DNA of 64,000 nt, taken from assembly GCF_041080625.1 (NCBI RefSeq), contig NZ_CP163518.1, positions 62,001-126,000 of the forward strand, written 5' to 3'. The position numbers and the translations under genes are program-made. A model generated the notes under the pieces. It did not search any database, was not told where the DNA came from, and was given only the letters and a program-made list of their open reading frames with translations. Every line of letters begins with the position of its first letter. The first letter of the stretch is position 1. This stretch comes from Streptomyces sp. CG1. GTDB taxonomy: Bacteria; Actinomycetota; Actinomycetes; Streptomycetales; Streptomycetaceae. Positions 1 through 9,711 of the stretch are shown here, piece after piece.

Positions 1-1
1 G

Positions 2-439
2 ATCGACTGCACATTAGTCGACACCCGCAACGCCGAGCGGGACAAGCACATCCGTGCCGCTGACTTCCTCGACAGCGACACCCACCCCACGGCATCGTTC
101 CAATCCTCGCGCATCCGCACGAAGGACGGTCGGCACATCATCGAGGGGCACCTCACCCTCCGGGGCCAGATGTGCTCGGTCGACTTCGACTTGTTCGTCC
201 TCGGTGTGGATACGGACGTAACAGGCCGGACCCAGGCGGGATTTGGGGCCTTCTCCTGGATCAGCCGCTCCCAGCTCGGAGTGACAGGCGATGTGCCTCT
301 GACCGGAGGACGTGCCCTGATTGGCGACACCGTCATGGTCAAACTGGAGATAGAGGCGGTCCAGGGCTGCTGGCACCAACGGGGGACTGTCAATCCTCTG
401 GGCCGTGAAGGACTTCTTCATGCAGTTTGTGACTCCTGA
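2..439 (+). CDS. YceI family protein, C-terminal part
   Basis: The frame is open from the window edge, so the start lies outside. The visible part carries the YceI lipocalin-like signature: a 'HIRAADFLDSDTHPTASFQS' stretch, then 'GHLTLRGQ', then beta-strand-rich sequence ending in 'MVKLEIEAVQ'. The family binds polyisoprenoid-type lipids in a beta-barrel and is usually a cytosolic or secreted stress-related protein. The last 25 or so residues after 'EIEAVQ' look unlike the family, so the natural end may be altered. About 145 residues are visible of a usual 170-190. Substrate is not determinable from sequence. Confidence 0.8.
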   Translation: MDCTLVDTRNAERDKHIRAADFLDSDTHPTASFQSSRIRTKDGRHIIEGHLTLRGQMCSVDFDLFVLGVDTDVTGRTQAGFGAFSWISRSQLGVTGDVPLTGGRALIGDTVMVKLEIEAVQGCWHQRGTVNPLGREGLLHAVCDS

Positions 440-925
440 GACAAGTGTGACCCGAGCTTCGGTGATGGTCCGCGTGGAAGTCCGCGATCCACGTGGCGAT
501 CAACAGCCGTCGGCGGCGCCGGAGCCTCGGCTTGACCCTACGTCGCCCGGCGCGGATGTGGGGCTTGGAGCAAGCCCGTCCGGCGTCGGCCGACCGGGCT
601 CCCACTGGTTGTGAGCGACCCTTGACGCCAGGACGTGGGACGCGCCGATCGCCGCCCGGCACATGCTCAGCCGGTCCGCGACCCCAGCTCGGACAGCAGC
701 ACCTCGTGCGGCCCGCTGCCAGACCCCGGCGTGGGCGACCGCTGCCGAAACCTTCAAGCTGAGCGGCCTGAAAATGTCGCTGCCGACGGGTCCGCACGAG
801 TGCTACTGAGCACTCACTGATGGGCGGAGGAGCCGCTGGCGGCCCGCCCGTCCGCACTCCGGCCCCGTCTTCACGTGCCGAACACATCACCGCCACAGTA
901 ACGCCGCACCAGGGAGCTGTTTTCC
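440..925. other. Intergenic stretch without a supported gene
   Basis: Frames on both strands here are short, have biased Arg/Pro-rich composition and show no recognisable domain. The segment separates the YceI gene from the DUF6114 gene. An AGGGAG ribosome site for the next gene lies at about 911-916. I see no clear terminator or RNA gene. Confidence 0.4.
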
Positions 926-2500
926 ATGAGCGCTGAGACTCCTGCCGCATCCGGCCAGTTCACCCGCCGGAGGCTGCAGTTCCGCGCCTGGCGGGGCACC
1001 CGTCCGTTCTGGTCCGGTCTGTACGTCCTGCTCAGCGGTCTTCCGATCATGTACTTCCCGTACTTCCACCTCCAGCTCGGTCATCTGACGCTGGCGATGG
1101 CGACTACGGCGGGGGCCGGCTCCCTGATCATCGGCGTGCTGCTCGTCGTTCTGGGCATCAGCCTCTGGTTCCAGAAGCACGTTCGCACCTTCGCGGGCGT
1201 CGCCGCGATCCTGCTGGCGCTGGTGTCACTCCCCGTGTCCAACTTCGGCGGCTTCGTCATGGGCTTCCTCCTCGCCCTCATCGGCGGAGCGATGGCCGTG
1301 GCCTGGGCGCCGGACGCGCCACCGCAGCCGGAGCCGCCGGCCAAGGCCGGACCGGGCGAGGGCGGTGCCCTCGAGGCCGCACCCATTGACAGGGTCGAGC
1401 CCCGTGTGAAAACCAAGCCACGCCATGCGGCCCGCAGGAAGACTCTGTTCAACAGGTTCCGGATGTCTGCCGGCAAGACAACAGCCCTGGTGGCGATGCC
1501 GACGGCGGTCATGATGGGGATGAGCTTCATGCCCTCGCTGGCCTCCGCCGACAGCAACTCGTCGTCTCCGTCGCCGAAGAGCCTCACGGCCGACGAATAC
1601 AAGAACTGTGTCGCGGCCCTGAAACGGGCCAGTGTCTCGGCCTCGCCGTCCCCATCGGACCGCGCCGCCCGGTCCGCGGGCAAGGCCACGCCCGAGCCGT
1701 CGTCCACGTCGTCTTCGTCGTCGGGGAGCGGCTCGACGTCCACCCCGTCGACGTCCGCGAGCCACGGCGGCGGCCTGCTGGACATCATCGGCGGTGCGAT
1801 CAGAAGGATCCTCGGCGGCGGCAGCTCGAACTCCGGCTCGATGTCCGCGACCACGCCGTCGACCACGGCCTCCGGCGTGTCAGGCGAGGTCAAAGACACG
1901 ACCGAGACCGTCAAAGACACCGCCAAAGCCGTGACGGGCACAGCGTCCAAGTCTACCCAGGATGCCAGAAGGGCTGTTACGAGCGCCGCCGACGCAGCCA
2001 TGTCCTCGCCGAGCACGTCCGCGGCCGACTGCCCCACGGCCACCAGCGCGGCAAGCGGCGTCGACAACAAGGTGCCCGTGGCGCAGGACCCTTGGTACCT
2101 GAAAGCGAGCTCGCTGCTGCTGAAGGGTGCGGACTACCAGGGCATCGTCGACGTGAAGACGGCCAGCGGGACGACCACGAAGGCGCTCAAGTTCGTCGTG
2201 TCCGGTGGTATCGACATCGGCGACCTGCACCAGATCGTGAAGGACCACCTGTCCGGCACGACCTACCACGTGCAGGCGGCCGCCGGTTCAACGTCCACGA
2301 TCCGCAACGGCGCCACGACCCTCTACACCGAGAGCATCTCCGGCAACCTGTTCGGCCTGATCCCGGTGACATTCAGCCCGGGCAGCCCACCACCGCTGAA
2401 CATCCCGGTGATCTACTTCACCAAGGTGAAGGTGACCAAGGCGGCTCAGTTCGGCGGCACCCTGCAGGTGCCCGGTCTGCACAGCTACCAGACCTCCTGA
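926..2500 (+). CDS. DUF6114-type membrane protein with long Ser/Thr-rich C-terminal extension
   Basis: ATG at 926 follows an AGGGAG site with normal spacing. The N-terminal 130 residues match the Streptomyces DUF6114 membrane family: 'FRAWRGTRPFWSGLY', then three to four hydrophobic helices ('AGSLIIGVLLVVLGISLWF', 'GFVMGFLLALIGGAMAV'). A basic Ala/Pro linker follows. A second hydrophobic segment around residues 185-210 ends in 'SLASADS' and resembles an internal signal or anchor. Then comes a low-complexity Ser/Thr/Pro stretch and a 130-residue globular C-terminus rich in beta strands, probably outside the membrane. Function is unknown. The ABCG-type exporter starts 89 bp downstream on the same strand, so the two may be co-transcribed. 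Confidence 0.85.
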   Translation: MSAETPAASGQFTRRRLQFRAWRGTRPFWSGLYVLLSGLPIMYFPYFHLQLGHLTLAMATTAGAGSLIIGVLLVVLGISLWFQKHVRTFAGVAAILLALVSLPVSNFGGFVMGFLLALIGGAMAVAWAPDAPPQPEPPAKAGPGEGGALEAAPIDRVEPRVKTKPRHAARRKTLFNRFRMSAGKTTALVAMPTAVMMGMSFMPSLASADSNSSSPSPKSLTADEYKNCVAALKRASVSASPSPSDRAARSAGKATPEPSSTSSSSSGSGSTSTPSTSASHGGGLLDIIGGAIRRILGGGSSNSGSMSATTPSTTASGVSGEVKDTTETVKDTAKAVTGTASKSTQDARRAVTSAADAAMSSPSTSAADCPTATSAASGVDNKVPVAQDPWYLKASSLLLKGADYQGIVDVKTASGTTTKALKFVVSGGIDIGDLHQIVKDHLSGTTYHVQAAAGSTSTIRNGATTLYTESISGNLFGLIPVTFSPGSPPPLNIPVIYFTKVKVTKAAQFGGTLQVPGLHSYQTS

Positions 2501-2588
2501 TGCTGTTCTCAAGCCGCTGTTGTGCCCGAGAGGTCATAGGCAGTGGCGTCACCGCCCCACCATGAACCGCGCCACGAAAGGTCCTCGC

Positions 2589-4448
2589 ATGTTCTCGGGG
2601 AACGGTCGTCATCGCCGCTCAAGCCAGGCTCCCAACCTCTTCGTCGAGGTCGGAGTGGACGGCTCGGCCATCGCCGTCCCGCAACCCGGGGCTACCGATG
2701 CCAAAGCGGCCGACGGCGCCATGTGCGGCTGGAGCCTGGAGCAGCCGTCGTTGACCGTCCGTCAGCTGACCGTACGGGTCAAGCACGGCAAGGGCGACCG
2801 AACCCTGCTGAACAAGGTGAGCTTCACGGTGCCTGCGAAAGCCCTGGTCGCGGTGATCGGTCCGTCTGGCTCCGGAAAATCAACCCTACTGCGCGCCCTG
2901 ACGGGTCTCCAGCGGGACGTCCAGGGCGAAGTGCTCTACGAAAACCGGAATCTCCATGAGCGATTCGCCGAACTACGGCAGCATATCGGCCTCGTTCCTC
3001 AACATGACATTCTCCACCCCCAGCTCACGGTGCGGTCCGCGCTCCGTCATGCCGCCAGGCTGCGTTTCCCCCGTGACGCAGGGCCGACGGAGCGCGACCG
3101 TCGAGTTGAAGAGGTACTGGCTGAGCTGGGACTCGGCCTTCACACCGACCAACGTATCTCCGCGCTCTCCGGTGGTCAGCGCAAGCGGGTCTCGGTCGCT
3201 CTGGAACTCTTGACCAAGCCCTCGCTCATGTTCCTGGACGAACCGACCTCCGGCCTGGATCCGGGCATGGACCGCGATGTCATGCAGTTGCTGAGGGGGC
3301 TCGCAGACGACGGCCGGACCGTGCTGGTCGTCACACACTCAGTCGTGGAATTGGAGCTGTGCGACGAGGTATTGGTCTTGGGACCTGAGGGGTCCCTGGC
3401 CTACTGTGGCCCCCCGGCCGAGGCACTCGAATACTTCGGGCAGGCTACGTGGGCCGACGTCTTCTCTGACTTCGAAAAGCACCGCGACCGCGACTGGTCC
3501 CGCAGGTGGCGTGGGCACCAGCAGCAGGCGGCTTCCTCGGACACCTCGAAGCAGGCGGCGCCCATGGTCCCTGAGGCCGACATGATGCCGAAACCGCCTC
3601 GTTGGACGGCCCAGCTGTCCGGGCTGGTCCGTCGCCAACTGGCGGTGATGGCCTCGGACCGAAGGTTCGTCGGCCTGCTGGCATTCCTGCCCATTGTCCT
3701 GGGTTTGGCCTGCGCCGTCATACCTGCAGACTTCGGCCTTCGCAGGGCACCTGGTGGTATGCCGAACCTCGACGCCGGCACGATCCTTGGGTCCCTCGCC
3801 ATCAGCACCTGCTTCATGGGCGCTGCGAACTCCGTCCGTGAACTGGTCAAGGAACGGCTGATCTATGAGCGGGAACGGGCGGCAGGTCTCTCCAGATCCG
3901 CCTACCTCATATCGAAAATCACTGTTTTGGGGCTGGTCTCCAGCCTCCAAGGGATCGTTCTCTGCCTGCTGGGCCTCTTGCCACGCCCATTACCGAACGA
4001 TGGGATAGTGGTGAAGGACACCCCCGTTCTCGAGATGACCTTCGTTGTCGCAGCGCTCGGATTCACCTCGATGATGTGCGGTCTAGTCATCTCGTCACTG
4101 GCGAGGACCGCCGAAAGCACCATGCCATTGTTGGTTTTGTTCTCTGTTTTCCAGTACCTGTTCTCAGGCATCACCTTCCGCCTCTTCAACAATCCTGGCG
4201 TCGAACAAGTGGCCTGGCTGGCGCCGTCGCGCTGGGCTATCGCATCGGAAGGTGTGACACTTGATCTCGGACAACTCCTCGGGCCGATGGACAAGTCGGC
4301 TCCTTCGGCTACCGACCCCTTATGGCATCACACTCTCAGTCATTGGCTGACCGACACAGGCATACTGTTCGGTATAGCAACGGGCTGCTATGCGCTCACG
4401 ATCCGGCTCCTGCGCCAGCACGAACCGCCAGCGGTAAGAAAACGCTGA
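2589..4448 (+). CDS. ABCG-type ABC transporter, ATPase fused to ABC-2 permease
   Basis: The ATPase domain comes first: Walker A 'GPSGSGKST', Q-loop 'LVPQHDILHPQLTV', signature 'LSGGQRKRVSVAL', Walker B 'LMFLDEPTSGLDP', H-loop 'VVTHS'. The C-terminal half has about six membrane helices of the ABC-2 type, giving the half-transporter order (NBD then TMD) of the ABCG class. It lacks the N-terminal FHA domain found in many actinomycete relatives. Several in-frame starts exist (TTG 2520, ATG 2562, ATG 2589); 2589 has an AAAGG about 8 bp upstream and is preferred. It probably works as a dimer exporting a lipid or hydrophobic compound. The DUF6114 protein upstream may be a partner. Confidence 0.9.
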   Translation: MFSGNGRHRRSSQAPNLFVEVGVDGSAIAVPQPGATDAKAADGAMCGWSLEQPSLTVRQLTVRVKHGKGDRTLLNKVSFTVPAKALVAVIGPSGSGKSTLLRALTGLQRDVQGEVLYENRNLHERFAELRQHIGLVPQHDILHPQLTVRSALRHAARLRFPRDAGPTERDRRVEEVLAELGLGLHTDQRISALSGGQRKRVSVALELLTKPSLMFLDEPTSGLDPGMDRDVMQLLRGLADDGRTVLVVTHSVVELELCDEVLVLGPEGSLAYCGPPAEALEYFGQATWADVFSDFEKHRDRDWSRRWRGHQQQAASSDTSKQAAPMVPEADMMPKPPRWTAQLSGLVRRQLAVMASDRRFVGLLAFLPIVLGLACAVIPADFGLRRAPGGMPNLDAGTILGSLAISTCFMGAANSVRELVKERLIYERERAAGLSRSAYLISKITVLGLVSSLQGIVLCLLGLLPRPLPNDGIVVKDTPVLEMTFVVAALGFTSMMCGLVISSLARTAESTMPLLVLFSVFQYLFSGITFRLFNNPGVEQVAWLAPSRWAIASEGVTLDLGQLLGPMDKSAPSATDPLWHHTLSHWLTDTGILFGIATGCYALTIRLLRQHEPPAVRKR

Positions 4449-4856
4449 GAAACCATCTCATTTTTGATTGGTCGGGCTCAGGCTCTACACCCTGCCGGTC
4501 CCCCGCATCGTCGAGCTCATCACCGACCAGTTCCAACGCAACGAGGACAGCTCCCCGGATGCTGCCGCCTGCCCTCCCGAAGATCGATTTCCCGATCAGC
4601 TTCATCAATGACGGCGCCCGGAGGCGGATCCCGATGACCGTCCACAGACTGAGGAAGGCAAGGATTCGCCCCGAAGTCCAAGCGCCTTCCCGGCTGGGGA
4701 CGGTTCTGATTGAAGAGGATCCCTGGTCGGGCGATCTTGACCGGGTGGACGCATGAGGACAGGGCGCCTTGGTAGTCATCCCGGCGCCCTGTCGGTCCCG
4801 CCCCGTGGCCGGAAAATCGGCAAGCTGGATGAGGCGGGCAAAGCCGGCGTGCATAT
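4449..4856. other. Gene-free stretch downstream of the ABC transporter
   Basis: No frame here resembles a known protein. The plus-strand segment at about 4490-4620 reads like a short degraded coding piece broken by stops in every frame. It lies between two convergent units, the transporter and the MATE remnant, in a region that has clearly suffered deletions. Confidence 0.35.
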
Positions 4857-5550
4857 TCAGGCAGTTGTCGCCGCCAAGTGGTGTGCGGCGGCGGTTAGGG
4901 CGGCGTTGTAGCGGCGCAGCAGGAGGATCGCTGTGGCGGCGAGGCCGGTGAGGAGGCCGAGCCAGATGCCGGCGGTTTCCAGACCGAGGGCGTAGGCGAG
5001 GAGCCAGGCGGCGGGGAGTCCGACGATCCAGTAGCCGATGACGGTGATGCGGAAGCCGCTCTTGGTGTCGTGGAGTCCGCGCAGGAGTCCGACGCCGATG
5101 TTCTGGGCGCAGCCGAAGAACTGCAGGAACGTGATGACGACCAGGAGGTGGGTGGCGATGGTGAGGGCGCGGTCGGAGCCGGTTTCGAGGAAGGGTGCCA
5201 GCACGAGCCGGGGCAGGATGAGGTAGAGGATGCCGACGCAGGCCATGACGGCGGGGGCGCAGGCGAGTGCGGTGTTCTTGATGCGGCGGGCGGCGTCGTG
5301 TTGCCGAGTTCGAGTTCGCGACTGACGTTGATGGACGCGGCATGGGACAGGCCGACGGCGACCTGGAAGACGATGTAGACGAGCTGGTTGACGGCGGTGT
5401 GGGCGGCCAGTGCGTCGAGGCCGAAGGAGCCAGCCATCAGGGCGGTGACGGAGAGGAAGCCGGCTTCGGAGCCGTAGGTAAGGGCGATCGGGACGCCAAG
5501 ACCGAGGACGCGCTTGAGCACGGCCGGGTCGGTGCGGGTGATGTCGAGCC
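4857..5550 (-). pseudogene. MATE family efflux pump remnant (N-terminus lost, one frameshift)
   Basis: Two adjacent reverse frames together give the C-terminal half of a MATE multidrug/Na+ antiporter. The upstream piece contains 'VLGLGVPIALTYGSEAGFLS' and 'LAAHTAVNQLVYIVFQVAVG'; the downstream piece contains 'IATHLLVVITFLQFFGCAQN' and 'GLLRGLHDTKSGFRITVIGY', ending 'AAHHLAATTA'. The frames meet at about 5297, where restoring one base gives a continuous 'GNTDAARRIKNTALA'. The N-terminal half is missing: coding sequence stops abruptly at about 5550, where an IS5-type transposase begins on the other strand. The gene is non-functional. Membrane helices are otherwise well preserved, suggesting recent loss. 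Confidence 0.8.
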
Positions 5551-6376
5551 GCAATGGGCGATGCTGGAGCCGCTGTTGCCGAAGGGCAAGAAGCCCGGTC
5601 GCCCGCCGATATGGACCCGGCGGCAGTTGATCGATGGCATACGATTCCGGGTCCGCACCGGGCATCCCGTGGCGGGACGTGCCCACGGAGTACGGGCCCT
5701 GAGGCCGGGCGTACGACCTGTTCCGCCGGTGGCTGCGGGACGGCACCTGGCATCGGATCTTCACACATCTCCAGGCCAAGGCGGACGCGAAGGACCTGAT
5801 CACCTGGGACCTCAACGTCGACTCCACTATCGTGCGCGCCCACCAGCACGCAGCCGGGGCGCGGGAAAAGGGGGTCGGCAAAAGGAGCCGCCGGGCGGCT
5901 TCACGGCCGAGCCGGACAACCATGGGCTCGGACGCTCACGCGGTGGTCTGACCACCAAGCTGCACCTGGCCGTTGAGCAGCGCCAAAAGCCCATGTCGAT
6001 TATCATCACGGCTGGTCAGCGGGGTGACTCCCCGCAGTTTGAGGCGGTCCTCGGCGGCATCCGGGTGCCACGGCTGAGGTCGGGCAGGCCACGCACCTGG
6101 CCGCGGCGGGTCCGCGCGGACAGGGCGTACGCCTCCCGCAAGAACCGTGCCTATTTGCGGCGGCGCGGTATCCGCTGCACCATTCCTGACAAGGCCGACC
6201 AGGCCGGCCCGCAACCGCAAGAAACGCGGCTCGCGCGGCGGTCGGCCGCCGAAGTTCGACCCGGTCGAGTGCGGCATCAACCGGCTCAAGAGGCACCGCG
6301 CTGCGGCCACGAGGTACGACTGGCCGTGCGCCACGAAGCGACCGTGTTGGTTGCAGGCATCAACGAGTGGCTGTGA
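5551..6376 (+). pseudogene. IS5 family transposase remnant, multiply frameshifted
   Basis: The reading begins inside a transposase at 'QWAMLEPLLPKGKKPGRPPI' and runs through 'MSIIITAGQRGDSPQFEAVL' (DDE-domain region) to '[16 protein letters not shown]'. The frame changes several times, for example near 5690, 5890 and 6200, where '[20 protein letters not shown]' appears in another frame. The first ~15 residues and left end are missing. The left boundary directly abuts the truncated MATE gene, so both were probably cut by one deletion or recombination event. No intact inverted repeats are visible. Confidence 0.75.
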
Positions 6377-6472
6377 CCAGCGATGTCAGGTCAGGCTGTG
6401 GCGGGCGACGGCGAGAAACTCGGCTTTGAACGGCTCCAGACGCTCGGCCGGGCTCCCTTCGTCACGCTCCTG

Positions 6473-6931
6473 CTAGACCGCCTGATTAAGGGCACGGGCA
6501 TAGGCGGTCGTCGGTGCGTGCATGCCGGGGGCACACAGCAGCTCGACGCCCTTCTCCGCTATACGAAGACCGTCCATCGCCGACCTGGCCGTCACGTACC
6601 ACTCATCGCCGACCTCCCACCGTGACCGCCGCGCATGCGCTACACCCTCAGCCTCCAGCGCGCACCGGATGAACTCCAGCAAGCTCCTGATCTGTTCGGC
6701 ACGTCGCTCCTCCGTCAGCGCCGCAGCCCGTCTTTGTTCCTCAGCCCGGTCGGCTGTCCGCTGCGTGGTGCGTTGTGTCAGATCAATGCACCGCCCACAG
6801 CCACACCGGCCATCGAAATCACGGGGGTCCACACATCTGCTTCCACGGCAAACTACTACCAGCACCTGCCCACCGCCCGCTGTGGATCTTGCGAACCAGC
6901 CTCGCCCGTCACAGAAACCGAGCCGTTCCAA
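6473..6931 (-). CDS. Hypothetical protein, soluble, unrecognised
   Basis: A 152-residue reverse frame. The C-terminal two thirds have protein-like composition: a charged helical segment '[20 protein letters not shown]', then '[16 protein letters not shown]' and '[20 protein letters not shown]'. Near the N-terminus a 'CGCGRC' cysteine cluster could bind metal. No signal peptide or membrane helix is present. The first ~35 residues are less convincing, so the real start may be internal. I do not recognise a characterised family. Confidence 0.45.
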   Translation of the reverse strand: MERLGFCDGRGWFARSTAGGGQVLVVVCRGSRCVDPRDFDGRCGCGRCIDLTQRTTQRTADRAEEQRRAAALTEERRAEQIRSLLEFIRCALEAEGVAHARRSRWEVGDEWYVTARSAMDGLRIAEKGVELLCAPGMHAPTTAYARALNQAV

Positions 6932-7032
6932 GATCCAGACTCATCCCACGATCATGCGACCTTCGTTACACGCCCTGAAGCGGCCTTGAAGCTTCATTGA
7001 ACACGTAAGAACCGGAACAACAGCCGCGCAGC

Positions 7033-9711
7033 TCAGGACGGGAGGGACTGCTCCACCCAGATGGTCTTGCCGGTGGCCGTGTAGCGGGTGCCCCACTGCT
7101 GAGCCATCTGGGCGATGATGAACAGGCCGCGGCCGCCCTCGTCGTCGGTCTCGGCGTGCCGCAGATGGGGTGAGGTGTGCCCGGTGTCGGACACCTCGCA
7201 GATGAGGGTCTGGTCACGGATGAGACGGACGTGGATCGGCCCGGTGGCGTAGCGGATGGCGTTGGTGACCAGCTCGCTGACGATGAGTTCGGTCGTGAAC
7301 GCCAGATCGCCCAGGCCCCATGCGCCGAGCTGCTCCGCGGACGCGTTGCGTGCATCGGCGACCATCGCGGGATCGGGGGGCAGCTCCCACACGGTCACCT
7401 GGTCCTCGGCAAGCATCCGGGTGCGGACGAGCAGCAGAGTCGCGTCGTCGTTCGTCGGACCCGGCAGGAGGGCCGCGGCTGCGCGGTCACAGAGCTCTTC
7501 CAGCGCATAGCGGTGCTTGGCGAGGGTTTCGGCGAGCAGGCCGAGTCCGTTGTCGGGGCCGTCGGCGGTCTGGGCGAGGCCGTCGGTGAAGAGGGCGACG
7601 AGGCTGCCCGGGGGGAGCTGGAGTTCCGTGCTCTCGTACGGCAGACCGCCTACTCCCAGCGGTGGGCCCGCGGGTAGTTCCGGATACGTGGCGATGTCGC
7701 TGTCCGGCCGGAGGACTGCTGCCATCGGGTGTCCGGCGCGCGCCATGGTGCACCTTCCGGACACGGGGTCGTACACCGCGAACAGGCACGAGACACCGAG
7801 GACGGCTTTATCCGCGGGCTTCCTTCCGGCCGCGCCAGGGGCGCCGTGTTTCGGTGTCTCCTCCCGGGCGGCTTGTCGGACCACGTCGTCCAGGCGGAAG
7901 AGGAGTTCGTCCGGGGCGAGATCGAGGCGGGCGAGGACGCGTACAGCCATGCGCAGGCGTCCCATGGCGGCGGCGGCGCGCAGGCCGTGGCCGATCGCCT
8001 CGCCTACGACCAGACCGACGCGCGTGCCCGAAAGCGGGATCGCGTCGAACCAGTCGCCGCCCACCCCGGTCCGGCTGTCGGCCGGAACATATCGGCTCGC
8101 CAGCTCCACGGCGTTCTGCGGCGGCAGTCTGTCAGGCAGCAGGCTCCGCTGAAGCTTGAGGGCCGTGGTGTGCTCATGGGTGACGATCAGCATCAGTACG
8201 ACGCCGATGAGCAGGGCGCCGATGCCCACGACGGTCACTCCGCCGGTCCGTCCGATGATCGGAAGGTCGATGGACGTCCTGCCGTAGCCGGGATCGGCGT
8301 AGACACCGAAGGCGGCGTAGCAGAAGAGGCAGAGCATCACCAGCCCGCCCAGACCCGGCAGCAGGCCCTTGAACAGGAGATCCCTGCTGCTGTGGGTGAG
8401 CGCGCGCCGGTGGTACCAGACGCAGGCGAAGCCGGTGAGCCCGTAGTAGAACGCGATCGCGAGGCCGATCGACCCGATGGAGTCGGCCAGGAAGTCGTGG
8501 CTGATCACCGTCAGCAGGACCAGGAAGGCGATCGAGGCCAGGCCCATGCCGACGGTCGACCAGGTCGGGGTGAGGAATCTGCGGTGAACGCGGGCGAAGC
8601 GGGAGGGAAGGGCCTTGTGCGCGGCCATGGAGAAGACCGTCCGGGCCAGGGGCAGGATGGTGGTCTGGGTGGACGCCGCCGAGGATGTCAGCACCATGAG
8701 GATCAGCAGCTTGGCGAGGAAGAGCCCCAGGTCGTGGCTGCCGAAGACGGCAGAGCCGAGCCCTGAGAGCACGTCGTCCGCGTTGTTCCTGTTGCCGAGC
8801 CCGATCCCGGAGGTGCCGACTCCGGCGAATGCCTGCACCGAGGTCGCCACCAGGGCGTAGGTGATCAGCAGCAGCACGGTGGAGATGACTGCGGCGCGCC
8901 CTGGGATGCGCGTGCTCTCGGCGGTCTCCTCGTTGACCGTGACGGCGGTGTCCCAGCCCCAGTAGATGAAGACGGCGGCGAGGATGCCCGCGGTCAGCGC
9001 CTTGGTCGAGGGCACGTCGAACGGATTGAACCAGGAGGCGGAAACGTGTATCGCTGTCTCCGGACCGCTGGTGTAAGCCCTGACCAGGGCGGTGACGGCG
9101 AACAGCAGCAGGACGGCCACCTCGATGAGCAGGAGCCCGCACTGGACGGCGGCGGAGATCTCGATGCCGACGTAGCAGATCGCGGTCATTACCCCGATCC
9201 AGACGACCCCCACGAGGGTGGTCCATACCCGGTGCTCCGCGAGTGCGTCGTAGCCGAGGAGCCGGAAGGTGTAGATCCCGGCGATCTCGGCGAGGTTCGC
9301 CATGACGATGATGTCGGCGACGATGATTCCCCAGCCGCCCAACCAGCCGGCACGCGGGCCGAAGGCACGCGTCGCCCAGGCGAACGTCGTGCCGCAGTCG
9401 GCGTAGCTCGCGTTGAGTTCCCGGTAGGCATACGCGATCAACAGCATCGGGATGAAAGCGAGCATCGTGATGATCGGCGCCTGACGGCCGACTGCCGCCA
9501 CGATGAGGCCGAGCGTGGCCGCCAGACTGTAGGCCGGGGCGGTGGAGGCCATGCCGATGACCACGGAGGAGAACAGTCCCAGAGCGCCGGACCTGAGGCC
9601 TTTTCTTCCCGCACCGGCGCCGGGCGCGTCCGGCGTGTCGGACAACGGGGGACGACCAGGGAACGGCTTCACACCGGATGCCGACTCCTCATCCCACTCG
9701 GGCAATCCCAT
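7033..9711 (-). CDS. Amino-acid permease fused to PP2C (RsbU/SpoIIE-type) phosphatase and HATPase_c domain
   Basis: One uninterrupted frame encodes three modules (numbering from TTG 9726; ATG at 9711 is the alternative start). Residues ~42-515 form an APC-superfamily permease of about 12 helices, with 'GMASTAPAYSLAATLGLIVA' in helix 1. Residues ~530-768 are a PP2C phosphatase: 'VGGDWFD' (555), 'GEAIGHG' (575), 'FTDGL' (713), 'NDDATLL' (759). Residues ~775-897 are an RsbW-like GHKL ATPase: N-box 'ELVTNAIRYA' (819), 'DTGH' (847), 'GGRGL' (864). Stand-alone PP2C and RsbW-like proteins control anti-sigma antagonists. Here both are tethered to a transporter, suggesting a membrane transceptor that reports amino-acid availability. 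A metal-ligand Asp is Glu at residue 576. Confidence 0.9.
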   Translation of the reverse strand: MGLPEWDEESASGVKPFPGRPPLSDTPDAPGAGAGRKGLRSGALGLFSSVVIGMASTAPAYSLAATLGLIVAAVGRQAPIITMLAFIPMLLIAYAYRELNASYADCGTTFAWATRAFGPRAGWLGGWGIIVADIIVMANLAEIAGIYTFRLLGYDALAEHRVWTTLVGVVWIGVMTAICYVGIEISAAVQCGLLLIEVAVLLLFAVTALVRAYTSGPETAIHVSASWFNPFDVPSTKALTAGILAAVFIYWGWDTAVTVNEETAESTRIPGRAAVISTVLLLITYALVATSVQAFAGVGTSGIGLGNRNNADDVLSGLGSAVFGSHDLGLFLAKLLILMVLTSSAASTQTTILPLARTVFSMAAHKALPSRFARVHRRFLTPTWSTVGMGLASIAFLVLLTVISHDFLADSIGSIGLAIAFYYGLTGFACVWYHRRALTHSSRDLLFKGLLPGLGGLVMLCLFCYAAFGVYADPGYGRTSIDLPIIGRTGGVTVVGIGALLIGVVLMLIVTHEHTTALKLQRSLLPDRLPPQNAVELASRYVPADSRTGVGGDWFDAIPLSGTRVGLVVGEAIGHGLRAAAAMGRLRMAVRVLARLDLAPDELLFRLDDVVRQAAREETPKHGAPGAAGRKPADKAVLGVSCLFAVYDPVSGRCTMARAGHPMAAVLRPDSDIATYPELPAGPPLGVGGLPYESTELQLPPGSLVALFTDGLAQTADGPDNGLGLLAETLAKHRYALEELCDRAAAALLPGPTNDDATLLLVRTRMLAEDQVTVWELPPDPAMVADARNASAEQLGAWGLGDLAFTTELIVSELVTNAIRYATGPIHVRLIRDQTLICEVSDTGHTSPHLRHAETDDEGGRGLFIIAQMAQQWGTRYTATGKTIWVEQSLPS

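Noticed and set aside
1081..2070. A 329-codon open frame on the reverse strand across the DUF6114 gene
   Set aside because: It is the antisense shadow of a GC-rich gene; it has no domain, and the forward frame has a ribosome site and a known family.
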